From: an uncultured Alteromonadaceae bacterium
Lineage (GTDB): Bacteria; Pseudomonadota; Gammaproteobacteria; Enterobacterales; Alteromonadaceae
Length of the DNA stretch: 64,000 bases
Assembly (NCBI GenBank): GCA_947501935.1
Contig: CANMXU010000018.1
Span: 1-64,000, forward strand
Direction: 5' to 3'
Position numbers and translations under genes: made by a program
The notes under the pieces: model-generated
What the model was told of the DNA's origin: nothing
The model's database searches: none
What the model saw: only the letters and a program-made list of their open reading frames with translations
Shown here: one piece after another, positions 51,556-60,839 of the stretch
Layout: the number at the start of each line of letters is the position of its first letter
Position numbering within the stretch: the stretch's first letter is position 1

Positions 51556-53013
51556 ATGAATAATTACACAAATAACGCTAAGGGTATTACTGCGATATCT
51601 ACTTCTGCGTGTTTAGCAATGTCGCTATTGTTAAGTGGTTGTGGCAGTGACGGCTCTAAAGAGCAAGTTGAATCAAACGAAGAAGAATACTCGCATCAAG
51701 TACCAGCAACTAAAAAAGGGGCTGCTTTTAGCTCAACAGACCTTATTTGGTCAAATCAAGTAGCTGAATTAAGACCTCATTGGAATTATGATTGGAGTTT
51801 AACTGAAAGTACTGCGTTTCAGCCTAGTAACATTGAATTTGTTTCGATGAAGTGGGGGGGGGCATTATTAAGCGAATCAGCTTTAGCTGAACTAGCTCAA
51901 GACTATGCTGATGGAAAGATAAAATATCTACTAGGCTTTAATGAGCCTGATGGTGAGGAACAAGCAAATATTAGCGTTGAAGACTCACTTCCTGCATGGG
52001 ATCAACTTGTTACTGTTGGTGCTCCTATGGTTAGCCCTGCAACGGTCGACCCTTTAAATCAGTGGATGCAGGACTTCATGGCCGTTCGAGGCAATGACGT
52101 CAGCTACGTAGCCATGCATTGGTACGGCGGTATAAATGCTGACGCTTTCTTAGCAAAAGTTGATGCGGTTTATAGTGCTTATGGTAAACCTGTTTGGATT
52201 ACTGAATTTGCGGTAGCTGATTGGGATGCTGCGTTGGCAGTTGATGCTGTTGAAGATGATCCGGCAACTTTAGAAGTTGATGAAACTGCGGCAGCAATTC
52301 CTGCGGTAGAAAATAAATATAGTGAACAGCAAGTTATTGACTTTATGAAGACCGTATTACCTGCACTTGATGAAAATGAAAATGTATTTCGTTATAGTTG
52401 GTTCAGCGTTAGCCCAACCGCTGATAATTTTCATAATTTATCATCGTCGGCATTATTTGGCGCACGTGATATGGAAACTGGCTCTACAACTATTACAAGT
52501 TTAGGTGAGGTTTATCAACAACATACAGCTAATGGATTCTCTGGAAACGGTAAAACACCACCCCTAGTTGATTTAATTCCTGGTAATCTTATTATAAATG
52601 GACATTTCGAAGAATCATCACTTTACCCATGGGAGGGTTATAACCGGTCATCTGCAGTTGAAACTGAAGAGGTTCAAGCGACAGATGGCGTTAAGTATGG
52701 CCGTATTAACCAGAACCAGGATGGTTCACTGATTCAAGTGTTCAGTTTAGAGGGTGGTAAATCATATAAGTTATCTTACAATGCAAGGTGGCATACTGGT
52801 ACTAAAGCCATGAATGTTGTTATTAAAACAGGAGCATCTGGAGGTTCTAAAATTATTGGTGAACCTATCACTTTAGTTGACGGTGCATGGAGTGCGAATG
52901 AACATGTTTTTACAGCCACTCAAGGCTCTGGGGAGTACCGCGTAATTTTTTGGCATGGTAACGCAGTACCTTTCTTTTACTTAGATGAAGTTGTACTACT
53001 AGAAATTGAATAA
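51556..53013 (+). CDS. GH128-like (Asl1-type) glycoside hydrolase lipoprotein with C-terminal binding module
   Basis: The 485-residue protein has a lipoprotein signal (LLLSGCGSD). Its TIM-barrel domain matches the glycosyl hydrolase catalytic core/GH128 pattern, with acid/base Glu in YLLGFNEPD, AMHWYGG, nucleophile Glu in VWITEFAVADW, and RYSWFS near the end. An acidic insertion (AVDAVEDDPATLEVDETA) follows WITEFA. The C-terminal module (from about 345; LIINGHFEESSLYPWEGY .. FFYLDEVVLLEI) is homologous to that of the sulfatase at 49009. GH128 proper acts on beta-1,3-glucan, but the locus suggests a galactan target. A run of nine G (51854-51862) lies in the reading frame at WGG. Confidence 0.83.
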   Translation: MNNYTNNAKGITAISTSACLAMSLLLSGCGSDGSKEQVESNEEEYSHQVPATKKGAAFSSTDLIWSNQVAELRPHWNYDWSLTESTAFQPSNIEFVSMKWGGALLSESALAELAQDYADGKIKYLLGFNEPDGEEQANISVEDSLPAWDQLVTVGAPMVSPATVDPLNQWMQDFMAVRGNDVSYVAMHWYGGINADAFLAKVDAVYSAYGKPVWITEFAVADWDAALAVDAVEDDPATLEVDETAAAIPAVENKYSEQQVIDFMKTVLPALDENENVFRYSWFSVSPTADNFHNLSSSALFGARDMETGSTTITSLGEVYQQHTANGFSGNGKTPPLVDLIPGNLIINGHFEESSLYPWEGYNRSSAVETEEVQATDGVKYGRINQNQDGSLIQVFSLEGGKSYKLSYNARWHTGTKAMNVVIKTGASGGSKIIGEPITLVDGAWSANEHVFTATQGSGEYRVIFWHGNAVPFFYLDEVVLLEIE

Positions 53014-53037
53014 CTAATACTTATTCTTAAGCGATAT

Positions 53038-53074
53038 AAAACGAGTTTCAGTTAATACTGTAACTCGTTTTTTT
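53038..53074 (+). terminator. Terminator after GH128-like gene
   Basis: The arms AAACGAGTT-CAGT / ACTG-AACTCGTTT are nearly perfect and are followed by further T residues. Confidence 0.85.
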
Positions 53075-53137
53075 ATACTTGGCGTTCCGTATTTATTTGT
53101 CGAAAAAGCTAGCTTATAAATATCGAAAACTAAGTCA

Positions 53138-54403
53138 TTATTTAATAGTGTTCTTGCTGAAAACCTCAACCCTATGCTCCTCAAGGGTATTGGTAAGTTG
53201 CTCTACATCCCCATCTTGCAGAAACTGAGCAAAAGCTTTTACTGCAACCTTTTCAAATGCAGGTAGTGTGGCGCGGTCGAAAAATGGCGAAACTTGCTCG
53301 GCGTTGGCAATTATTGTAAATCCTGCTTGAGCATATTTATCTTCACCAAGTTCACTATTTATATTGGCGGGAATAAGGTGAAATGTTTTAGCTATTTGGC
53401 TCTGTATTTTTGCTTGTGCTACAAATTCAATAAACTGCTCAGCGAGTTGTTTTTTCTTACTATGTTTACTTATAAAAAATAATAAGCTCGGCACACTTTC
53501 ATATACAGGTTTGTTCTTTGTTTTTGGAAATGACATAAATTCAATATCATCAATTAAACTGCTGCTTAATAAATTACTTGATAAGCGCTGACTCATTAAA
53601 ATAAAAGCAAACTTTTTTCGATAAAAAAATGGCAGCGACTCTTCCCAGCGAACTTTTGCATAATCTGAAGTGAAAAAACCTTGTTTGATTAAAGCCTGCC
53701 ATTGGTTGAAGATGTTTTGTATACGGGTATCATGATAAGAAATTTCACCTTTGGCTATTTGATAAAAAAAGCCCATCTCATAATTTCTTAATACCAAGTA
53801 CTCGAACCACGCCGTAGCTAGCCATGGTTGCTTTAATGTTGAGCTAAATGGAGCGATGCCAGCATCAATTAATTTTTGGCAATAACTGATAAACTCTGGC
53901 CAATACTGGGGCACAGGCCCAAAATCTTTTAGTAAAGATTTTTGGTAATATATCCCCCAAGGTGCCCTAAGATAAGGTAAACCATACATTTCGTTCTGGT
54001 GTGAAATCCACTCAGACAACACCTTAGGAAAATCTTTTTGCCAATTATTTTTCTTCCATAAATGTGTTATCGGATGAACATAACCTGCTTTAACTATGGT
54101 TTTAAATCGCATAGATGCTTGACCATACAGCACGTCAGGTGAGTCTATTCCTTCGGTTAACCAGCGGGTCATATATTTTTCAAATTCAAAATCTTCAGTA
54201 TATTTAATGATTTCAACCTTGATACCAGTTTGTTGTTCAAATTGGTAAATTATCGGGAAAAATGCCTCTTTGGTGGTCGGGCTGATATGCAAAGCCATGG
54301 TTATTGAATTTTCAGTGGGAGCCACTGTTTCTATTTCTATGGCTAAAGCTGGCTTAAACCATATAATTAAACTGATATTAATTAAGAGAAGATATTTATT
54401 CAT
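53138..54403 (-). CDS. Family-1 extracellular solute-binding protein (orphan), copy 3
   Basis: The 421-residue exported protein starts at the ATG at 54403 (a TTG five codons upstream is possible). It is a more divergent paralogue of the two binding proteins at 32388 and 35410. The shared pattern includes FPIIYQFEQQTGIKVEIIKY, DSPDVLYGQASMRF, YGLPYLRAPWGIYYQKSL, AGIAPFSSTLKQPWLATAWFEYLVLR (read in parts) and VSPFFDRATLPAFEKVAV. It again has no permease or ATPase neighbour. It is convergent with the GH128-like gene and divergent from a DUF6491 lipoprotein. Confidence 0.86.
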   Translation of the reverse strand: MNKYLLLINISLIIWFKPALAIEIETVAPTENSITMALHISPTTKEAFFPIIYQFEQQTGIKVEIIKYTEDFEFEKYMTRWLTEGIDSPDVLYGQASMRFKTIVKAGYVHPITHLWKKNNWQKDFPKVLSEWISHQNEMYGLPYLRAPWGIYYQKSLLKDFGPVPQYWPEFISYCQKLIDAGIAPFSSTLKQPWLATAWFEYLVLRNYEMGFFYQIAKGEISYHDTRIQNIFNQWQALIKQGFFTSDYAKVRWEESLPFFYRKKFAFILMSQRLSSNLLSSSLIDDIEFMSFPKTKNKPVYESVPSLLFFISKHSKKKQLAEQFIEFVAQAKIQSQIAKTFHLIPANINSELGEDKYAQAGFTIIANAEQVSPFFDRATLPAFEKVAVKAFAQFLQDGDVEQLTNTLEEHRVEVFSKNTIK

Positions 54404-54604
54404 TATTAACAAACTCAATATGAGTGAATTTAATGACTGGTATTAATATAGCTACAAGGTTTAGTTCAATTAACATCAGGTATCTTTTTCCATCAACGGC
54501 TATTTACTAAAAAATAGCTTACTATTAATACAATTGGTAACAAAAGTCCTAATTTAATTTGCTAGCATATGTGTATATTAGTGTCGTAATAGAAGGAATA
54601 TTTA

Positions 54605-55054
54605 ATGAAATTATTCAAATATTTAATGGTATTAGCTTGTCTGCTTCTTGCTTCTTGTGCATCAACAGAGCCTGAAAAAGAGCTGGTAAGTATTGAAAAC
54701 GATCCGCGTATTGGTGAACGAGTAAACCGAGCGTGTTTTATCAGCAATATGGATGGCTGGAGCAATGTTGATAATGACGATAATGCTTTAATAATGACTA
54801 TGCGTAGAAATGAGCAGTATAAGCTTAACTTGCTTGGCGCATGTGATGCTGATTGGGCAATGTATCGTATTGCTATTATTGGTAAAAGCGGCTCAGGGTG
54901 TATTGAAAGAGGTGATAAAATTAAAACTGATGCGAATACTATGCGTGGTATGAGCTGCACAATAATGAGTATTAATAAATGGCACCCTGAAAAACTAGAG
55001 AAAACAACAGAAAAAACTGCTGAGGTTGACTCAGAAAAGCTGACTAAGGGCTAA
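54605..55054 (+). CDS. DUF6491-like lipoprotein
   Basis: The 149-residue lipoprotein has the lipobox LLASC near residue 18. The mature part has the spaced cysteine and aromatic pattern of DUF6491 (RACFISNMDGWSNVDNDDNALIM, YKLNLLGACDADWAMYRIAI, CIERGD, GMSCTI). The function is unknown and the family is common in gammaproteobacteria outside such loci. AGGAAT precedes the ATG. A strong hairpin follows. Its place between locus genes may be incidental. Confidence 0.75.
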   Translation: MKLFKYLMVLACLLLASCASTEPEKELVSIENDPRIGERVNRACFISNMDGWSNVDNDDNALIMTMRRNEQYKLNLLGACDADWAMYRIAIIGKSGSGCIERGDKIKTDANTMRGMSCTIMSINKWHPEKLEKTTEKTAEVDSEKLTKG

Positions 55055-55078
55055 ATTCATTACTACTCCTATTCATGG

Positions 55079-55118
55079 TAGATGCTTAATTTAAAAATTA
55101 ATTAAGCATCTATTTTTT
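55079..55118 (+). terminator. Terminator after DUF6491 gene
   Basis: TAGATGCTTAATT / AATTAAGCATCTA arms flank a short A/T loop and are followed by a T run. Confidence 0.8.
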
Positions 55119-55133
55119 TATAAATGTAAAATT

Positions 55134-55146
55134 GTATTATTAATAG
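55134..55146. promoter_or_regulatory. Candidate shared operator GTATT-ATT-AATAG
   Basis: One mismatch from the palindrome in the GH2 promoter. It lies 71 bp upstream of the sulfatase start. Confidence 0.35.
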
Positions 55147-55216
55147 TATTTAAATGTTCAGGCCTTTTAATAAAAATGTTAATGTGGGGGATAACTTAAT
55201 TTTTAAGGGCTCTTAA

Positions 55217-56794
55217 GTGAAAAAATCATTATCGTTAGCGTTTTGCTGCGCAGTGTTAGCAGTAACCGCTTGTACAGATCAAAAAACATCAATACCAGAA
55301 CAATTAGCACCTGTAGCGAAACCAGAACAATTATCTGAGGAAAAACCTAACTTAATTGTATTTTATATAGATGACTTAGGTTATGGCGATGTTTCAGCTT
55401 ACGGTGCAACTGCAGTTATTACCCCAAACATTGATAAATTAGCGGCCAAGGGCGTTAAATTTACTGATGCGCATAGCACTGCTGCTACCTGTACGCCATC
55501 GCGCTACTCTTTGTTAACCGGCGAACATGGCTTTAGAAATAACGCAGAAATTTTACCCGGTGATGCGCCTGCTATTATACGTCCGGGTAAACCTACTTTA
55601 CCTTCCTTACTAAAAAAAGCCGGTTATACCACCGCAGTGGTTGGTAAATGGCATTTAGGGCTTGGTGATGGTTTAGTTAATTGGAATGAAGCGGTGAAAC
55701 CAGGTCCGTTAGAAATTGGTTTTGACTATAGCTTTTTATTGCCCGCAACGGGTGATCGAGTGCCAACGGTTTATCTTGAAAACCATCATGTGGTTAACCT
55801 TGACCCGCAAGATCCTATTACCGTAAGTTACAATGAAAAGGTTGGTGATCGCCCAACGGGTATTGAACAGCCTGAATTATTACGCATGACCGCAGACCGT
55901 CAACACAGTCAAACGATTGTAAACGGCATCAGCCGAATCGGCACTATGGCGGGTGGTGAAAGCGCGTTATGGGTTGATGAAGACTTCCCTGATATTTTCA
56001 CCGCTAAAGCATTACAGTTTATTCGTGATAATCAAAAACAGCCATTTTTCTTATTCCACTCTTTTCAAGATATTCATGTACCACGCCTACCAAACCCACG
56101 TTTTAAAGGTACTACTAAAATGGGCCCACGGGGTGATGCTATTGTGCAAATGGACTGGATGGTTGGCCAAGTATTAAACGAGCTTGATACCTTAGGTATC
56201 GCTGAAAATACTATTGTTGTTTTCACTAGTGATAATGGACCTGTACTTGATGATGGTTATGACGATATGGCAGCACAAATGCTTGGCGATCATAAACCAG
56301 CAGGCCCATTTAAAGGCGGAAAATACAGTGCTTTTGAAGGCGGAACACGCATGCCAACCATAGTTCATTGGCAAGGTACTAGCGTAGCAATAGAAAGCGA
56401 CGCACTTATTTCACAGGTTGACTTATATGCATCGATGGCGAATTTATTAAACATTGAACTTGGTGCTGATGAAGCGCTTGATAGTCAAAATATGCTACCA
56501 GCATTGCTAGGTAAAACTACGACCGCACGTGAGTATCTCATTGAAGAATCAGTTGGTACCTTAGGTTTAAGAAATGGTCACTGGAAGTATATTGCGCCAA
56601 TTCCAAGCGATAAAATATTACCAGGTTGGTTAAGTAATAAAGACATTGAGATGGGCTATGAAAAGGAAGCACAACTTTATGATCTTGCCAGCGATATTGG
56701 CGAGCAGGTTAATATTGCCAGTAAGCACCCACAAGTTGTTGCTGAGCTGCAAGAAAAGCTTGAGTACTTAAAAGCTAATGGCTTTAGAAAGTAG
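55217..56794 (+). CDS. S1 sulfatase, lipoprotein (S1_15-like features)
   Basis: The 525-residue sulfatase has lipobox VTAC near residue 19. Motifs are LIVFYIDDLGYGDVSAYG, STAATCTPSRYSLLTGEHGFR (canonical C-T-P-S-R), VVGKWHLGLGDG, FHSFQDIHVPRLPNPRF and VVFTSDNGPVLDDGY. The middle segment LENHHVVNLDPQDPITVSY and the insertion near PELLRMTADRQHSQTIVNGISR resemble the S1_15 type, as far as I recall. The start is GTG with AAGGG upstream. It is the only lipid-anchored sulfatase of the seven. It is convergent with the GH16 operon. Confidence 0.92.
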   Translation: MKKSLSLAFCCAVLAVTACTDQKTSIPEQLAPVAKPEQLSEEKPNLIVFYIDDLGYGDVSAYGATAVITPNIDKLAAKGVKFTDAHSTAATCTPSRYSLLTGEHGFRNNAEILPGDAPAIIRPGKPTLPSLLKKAGYTTAVVGKWHLGLGDGLVNWNEAVKPGPLEIGFDYSFLLPATGDRVPTVYLENHHVVNLDPQDPITVSYNEKVGDRPTGIEQPELLRMTADRQHSQTIVNGISRIGTMAGGESALWVDEDFPDIFTAKALQFIRDNQKQPFFLFHSFQDIHVPRLPNPRFKGTTKMGPRGDAIVQMDWMVGQVLNELDTLGIAENTIVVFTSDNGPVLDDGYDDMAAQMLGDHKPAGPFKGGKYSAFEGGTRMPTIVHWQGTSVAIESDALISQVDLYASMANLLNIELGADEALDSQNMLPALLGKTTTAREYLIEESVGTLGLRNGHWKYIAPIPSDKILPGWLSNKDIEMGYEKEAQLYDLASDIGEQVNIASKHPQVVAELQEKLEYLKANGFRK

Positions 56795-56854
56795 CCTTTA
56801 TACAAATATCGAATGGTTATGCAGTTAACCGCTGTATGAGTGGCTAGCAAAGAA

Positions 56855-56898
56855 AACGCAGGTATTACTATAAAGCTTCCTGCGTTCTTCTTCTTTTT
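56855..56898 (+). terminator. Terminator after sulfatase at 55217
   Basis: AACGCAGG / CCTGCGTT arms with a 16-base loop are followed by a T/C-rich tract ending in six T. Confidence 0.75.
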
Positions 56899-56944
56899 TG
56901 CTGGCTAGTCATATGTTACGAATAATCAGTTTTAAACTGATAAA

Positions 56945-56978
56945 AAAATCCCTAGTTAATTTAATTAACTAGGGATTT
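56945..56978. terminator. Bidirectional terminator before GH16 gene
   Basis: AAATCCCTAGTTAA and its complement form a perfect 14-bp stem with A-runs and T-runs on both sides. It probably serves the minus-strand GH16 operon and the plus-strand sulfatase. Confidence 0.85.
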
Positions 56979-57023
56979 TATTTTTATATAAACAAGCTAT
57001 TTAATTATTTATAGCAATTTTTA

Positions 57024-57911
57024 TTAAGGCTGTTGTTGATAGACCCTAACATAGTCAATTTCATAACGAGAAGGGAAGGCAGTACCCTTAGGGTTACCAC
57101 CTTTATCGCCACCAATGGCAAGGTTAAGTAACATGTAATGAGGCTGCTTAAATGGGTTTTCTGGGCCTCTGCCGCCTTTATTAATGGTTTTACTTAGCTC
57201 GATAGTATTTAATAGTTGGTCGTCAACATAAAGCTTGATGCTGTTTTCATCCCAGTCCATGCGCCATATGTGAAAACGACTATCCCAATCGTCAATATTA
57301 AATGATTTTACCGGAACATGAACTGCGTCCCACTTTGCACGCCCTTGCTTTTTAGCTTCCCAGCAGGCATTAGCTAAAATATCGCCTTGGTAATATTCCA
57401 TTAAGTCAATTTCACCATTGCTTGGCCAATTACCTTCTACACCTAAAAACCAAATGGCTGGCCATAAACCGTCTTTAGCACTAATTTTGGCGCGTACTTC
57501 AAAGCGGCCATATTGCCATGAGTGTAAATCTTTGGTTCTTAGTGACGATGAGGTATAACGCACATACTTTCTTGCTGTGCGCCAATTCTTACTGCCTTTT
57601 TCAAAGTTAGGGTTTTTTATTTTTACCCGTTTAGCTTCAATAATTAGCTTTCCGTCTTCAACAAAAGCGTTATCTTCTTGATACCACTGTAATTCATGAT
57701 TACGAGCAAAACCTTTTTCATAACCCCATTTACTGGCATCGGGCTTACCAGGTTTATCAAATTCATCAGACCATACCAATTGGTAGTCGCTCAGAGTCGT
57801 TTTTTCAACACTGTTATTAGTAATACTTTCAGCATTAGCCGCGGGTTGAAATAAACTGCAACTTGCCAGCAGTACAATTGAACTTAGTTTTTTCATTGTT
57901 TGTATGCTCAT
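57024..57911 (-). CDS. GH16 family endo-hydrolase, lipoprotein
   Basis: The 295-residue protein has lipobox-like LLASC near residue 18. It shows the GH16 jelly-roll pattern: DYQLVWSDEFDKPGKPDASKW, HELQWYQEDNAFVEDGKLIIEA, YGRFEVRAKISAKDGLWPAIW, and the catalytic motif NGEIDLMEYYQG (E-I-D-x-x-E with nucleophile and acid/base Glu). The C-terminal PHYMLLNLAIGG and EIDYVRVYQ match. The active-site Met is typical of laminarinase-like GH16, but related members in red-algal galactan loci cut agar, porphyran or furcellaran, so substrate is open. The ATG at 57896 is an equally good start. It is the last gene of a three-gene operon. Confidence 0.92.
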   Translation of the reverse strand: MSIQTMKKLSSIVLLASCSLFQPAANAESITNNSVEKTTLSDYQLVWSDEFDKPGKPDASKWGYEKGFARNHELQWYQEDNAFVEDGKLIIEAKRVKIKNPNFEKGSKNWRTARKYVRYTSSSLRTKDLHSWQYGRFEVRAKISAKDGLWPAIWFLGVEGNWPSNGEIDLMEYYQGDILANACWEAKKQGRAKWDAVHVPVKSFNIDDWDSRFHIWRMDWDENSIKLYVDDQLLNTIELSKTINKGGRGPENPFKQPHYMLLNLAIGGDKGGNPKGTAFPSRYEIDYVRVYQQQP

Positions 57912-57957
57912 TTTCTTTAATTAAATATATACATTTAGAATTTTTTATATCGAAGCT

Positions 57958-58704
57958 TTAAGGCTTATTAAGCAGTAGCAGGGCTGACTCAGCTAGCCGT
58001 TGACCAAAAAATTTATAACCTGCAACAGAGTAGTGCAGATCATTATCAATGGCTTTTCCTTGCTTATTTACGCCGTCATTTAAGTCGTCGGTATTAACCC
58101 ATGCAGCATTGGATAAAGCTTGAGGAAGTGCTACTTGTATCTCTCTAATTGAACTCCAATGAGGGTATCTGCTATTTGTTAAGTCAAAGTCACTAAGTCG
58201 GCCAATTACAACGTTAATGTTGTTGTGGTTAAGGTCGTTTTTAAGTTGCTCAACCAAGCCTAAAAAGCTTTCTTGATACAAATGAGCCTGTTTTTCTCGG
58301 GCGTCACGTTCACCTTGCATCCAAATAAATGTTACCGATTCGATGGTTTCATTTTTAATTGCCGCATTAACTTTGAAGAGTAAACGTTTGTATAGAATGC
58401 CATTTTTCTGAGCATCATATTTTGGTGGAATATTATTGGGGCTAGGTTGCCAGTTTTTATACCAACGTCTTATTGGTTGAGCGCCTTTAGCGTCTTTCAC
58501 AATAACAGTGTTATCTGCGCCTAAACTGGCATTTACTAGTGGCGTGAAAAAATTTTCTACATTTAACCCCACCATATTTGATTGACCCGATAAAATAAAT
58601 AAATGCTTACCGGATGCTGCTGTAGCTAAAGGTTTACTTTGCTGGTTAGCACAACTTACTAACAGTAAAGAAAGTCCGATCATACAAAACCATTTTTTCA
58701 TCAT
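57958..58704 (-). CDS. SASA-type carbohydrate esterase/SGNH hydrolase, lipoprotein
   Basis: The 248-residue protein has lipobox LLVSC near residue 18. It has the sialate-O-acetylesterase-like (SASA) SGNH motifs: LFILSGQSNMVG (nucleophile Ser), FIWMQGERDAREK (Gly/Asn-equivalent block), and NDLHYSVAGYKFFGQ (catalytic Asp and His). Such enzymes remove acetyl or similar esters from polysaccharides, which would free the chain for the GH16 enzyme encoded 46 bp downstream. The acyl group and sugar are not known. Confidence 0.85.
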   Translation of the reverse strand: MMKKWFCMIGLSLLLVSCANQQSKPLATAASGKHLFILSGQSNMVGLNVENFFTPLVNASLGADNTVIVKDAKGAQPIRRWYKNWQPSPNNIPPKYDAQKNGILYKRLLFKVNAAIKNETIESVTFIWMQGERDAREKQAHLYQESFLGLVEQLKNDLNHNNINVVIGRLSDFDLTNSRYPHWSSIREIQVALPQALSNAAWVNTDDLNDGVNKQGKAIDNDLHYSVAGYKFFGQRLAESALLLLNKP

Positions 58705-58763
58705 AAAACCTTATTGTTGTTATATTTGATGCTTTTTATTTGGTACTTTTTATGTGCCAGTGA

Positions 58764-60458
58764 TTATTTACTGGTGGTTATTTCAATAGCGCCAATATCA
58801 GGCTTGCCAACAATTTTATTGCCTAAAATATCATGAGTCACTTTTAAACCAATTTTTAATCCAATATCATCTTCAGCAATTGGCTTTATTTCTACGCCTT
58901 TATCTTTAACTAGGGCAATGTTTTGTGGAGTGTAGTCACTCAATTTAACGCCGCCACCATTAACAAAATTAGCATCACCATATAGTGGCGCGCTGTCTTG
59001 AATTTTTATATCTTTTGGCCAGTTACTATCTTTTAAAAATAGGTTGTTGTTAAAGTTAATATTTTTAAACATGGCTTTACCTTTTTTAGCTGGGTTGTAT
59101 TGATCCCCCATCACTTGTTTACTATCGCCAACAATATGGAAAATATTATTGGCAATTAAGGCGCCTTTTGTCATGCGGTCAATGGCTATTTTGGTGGTGA
59201 TTTCATCGCTCACGTACATGGTATTGTTATAAAAATAACTATTAAATGGCCCTGAACGTTTCTTTTTACCACCTTGAAATCCGCTTAACCAGAATAATTT
59301 ACCTTCTTGAAAAGCATTATTCTCGCCTTTGCTACGGTAACCGTCATTAATACTAATATTATAACGGTAAGCATTGTTGTAGTTATTGCCAAGTATTTCA
59401 CAAAAACCTCCAGCATTATGTGCACTTAAGTTATATTGCACCACCACATGACTGCAGTTGTAGTCAATATGAAAGCCAGCTGAATCGCCAGGGCCACTAG
59501 CATTGGTAAACTGATTATATTCTACTAAAATATCTGAGCTGCTCCATGTCCACATGCCACTGCCACGACCCCATTTTCTTGAGTCATCACTATTACCTGA
59601 GCTGTCTACTTTGTTATAGCTGATGTGAGCATTGGTCACGCCGCTCATTTGAATACCAGGACCGCCAGCTTTATAAACTATATTATGATGAACATTAACT
59701 TCATCTAAACTGCCGGTAAATTTTATCCCCGTATGGGCAACATCGATCACCGTTGTGTTAGTCACGCTGATGTTTTTTAATTTCGATTTGCCACTGGTCA
59801 TAAAGCGAATGCCCCAGCCATAGCTTTGAGTACCATTAGCTGATTTCACTTCCGCTTTTGAGCGAGAAACACCTGGCTTGTTATAGTAAATATCTTTAAT
59901 AAATAGGTTGTTTAAATGAATATTTCTAAAGGTTTTTTTGGCTTTTCCTTCCACGTAGACACCAATGCGCATTGGGGTTTTTAATTTATTCCACTTTTTC
60001 TTTTGCTGTTCTTTTATCCAATCAGGAATACCACCACCATTGGCGGTTATACTGATATTACTCACATTTACATTTCTACTATCGAGTAAATGAATTCCAT
60101 ATAAATGGCCTGCTGAATTGATATGTGCGCGTTTCGGTTTTGCATTTTCATCAGTGGTGTAACTAGAAATGGTAATGGGGTTATCTTCACTACCTTTTAA
60201 ATTTTTATAAGATAAGCTGCCATGAAATACTTGCCCTTGTGCCAAAAGCAAACTGTCACCTGCTTTTAACTTTTGCTGTTTAGCTTTCCATAAGCTTGCC
60301 CAAGGTTTTTCTTTTGATAGGCCATCATTACTGTCTTTACCGAGCGTAGGGTGAACATAGTAATTTGCAGAGAATACGCCAGTAGAGAGTATTGAAAACA
60401 TTAATAACAATGTTTTAGCTAGGAAGTTTTTACCAATTGAATAAAAGGAATTCTTCAT
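58764..60458 (-). CDS. Exported right-handed parallel beta-helix protein, putative carbohydrate-active
   Basis: The 564-residue protein has a signal peptide to about residue 30. It then has YYVHPTLGKDSNDGLSKEKPW and a long series of beta-helix coils rich in Asn ladders (NVNVSNISITANGG, NVHHNIVYKAGGPGIQM, ILVEYNQFTNASGPGDSAGF). The conserved block HIDYNCSHVVVQYNLSAHN and GFCEILGNNYNNAYRY probably line the active groove. The fold is shared by polysaccharide lyases, GH28, GH82 and GH110. I cannot assign one. Neighbours (esterase, GH16) argue for a hydrolase or lyase on the same galactan. It is first in the three-gene operon. Confidence 0.8.
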   Translation of the reverse strand: MKNSFYSIGKNFLAKTLLLMFSILSTGVFSANYYVHPTLGKDSNDGLSKEKPWASLWKAKQQKLKAGDSLLLAQGQVFHGSLSYKNLKGSEDNPITISSYTTDENAKPKRAHINSAGHLYGIHLLDSRNVNVSNISITANGGGIPDWIKEQQKKKWNKLKTPMRIGVYVEGKAKKTFRNIHLNNLFIKDIYYNKPGVSRSKAEVKSANGTQSYGWGIRFMTSGKSKLKNISVTNTTVIDVAHTGIKFTGSLDEVNVHHNIVYKAGGPGIQMSGVTNAHISYNKVDSSGNSDDSRKWGRGSGMWTWSSSDILVEYNQFTNASGPGDSAGFHIDYNCSHVVVQYNLSAHNAGGFCEILGNNYNNAYRYNISINDGYRSKGENNAFQEGKLFWLSGFQGGKKKRSGPFNSYFYNNTMYVSDEITTKIAIDRMTKGALIANNIFHIVGDSKQVMGDQYNPAKKGKAMFKNINFNNNLFLKDSNWPKDIKIQDSAPLYGDANFVNGGGVKLSDYTPQNIALVKDKGVEIKPIAEDDIGLKIGLKVTHDILGNKIVGKPDIGAIEITTSK

Positions 60459-60839
60459 AATAATTATCTTATAGGGTTAATTAAAGTGATTTACTTTTCA
60501 AATAAGCGTATTTTCACTATGGTGTTATTGATAAAACTATAGCACTTGCTCAGTCTCTACCAACAAAGGGCTTCAATTTTAGTATTTGTAACGAATCGTA
60601 TTTATATGATAATTAATATCTCCCACAGCTATGATTAAGTCAAGGTCTTTACCTTTGTGGTTAAGTAAAGTTTTGTCAGTTTGACTTTTATTAATAGGAA
60701 TTGTGTCGGTTACTTTTACAGTTTACGTAGAACTTAAAATGTCTGGAATGCTAATTCCATGAAATGAATAGCTTAAGTTTTCTTGGTATAAAATATGCTT
60801 TATATTATTTGTATGATAAATAAATCTTATAGGGTAGAC
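60459..60839. other. Divergent intergenic region, no gene seen
   Basis: This 381-bp AT-rich gap lies between the beta-helix gene and the PEP-CTERM gene. It must hold promoters for both. GTATT half-sites occur near 60590-60600, but no full palindrome is clear. Confidence 0.5.
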
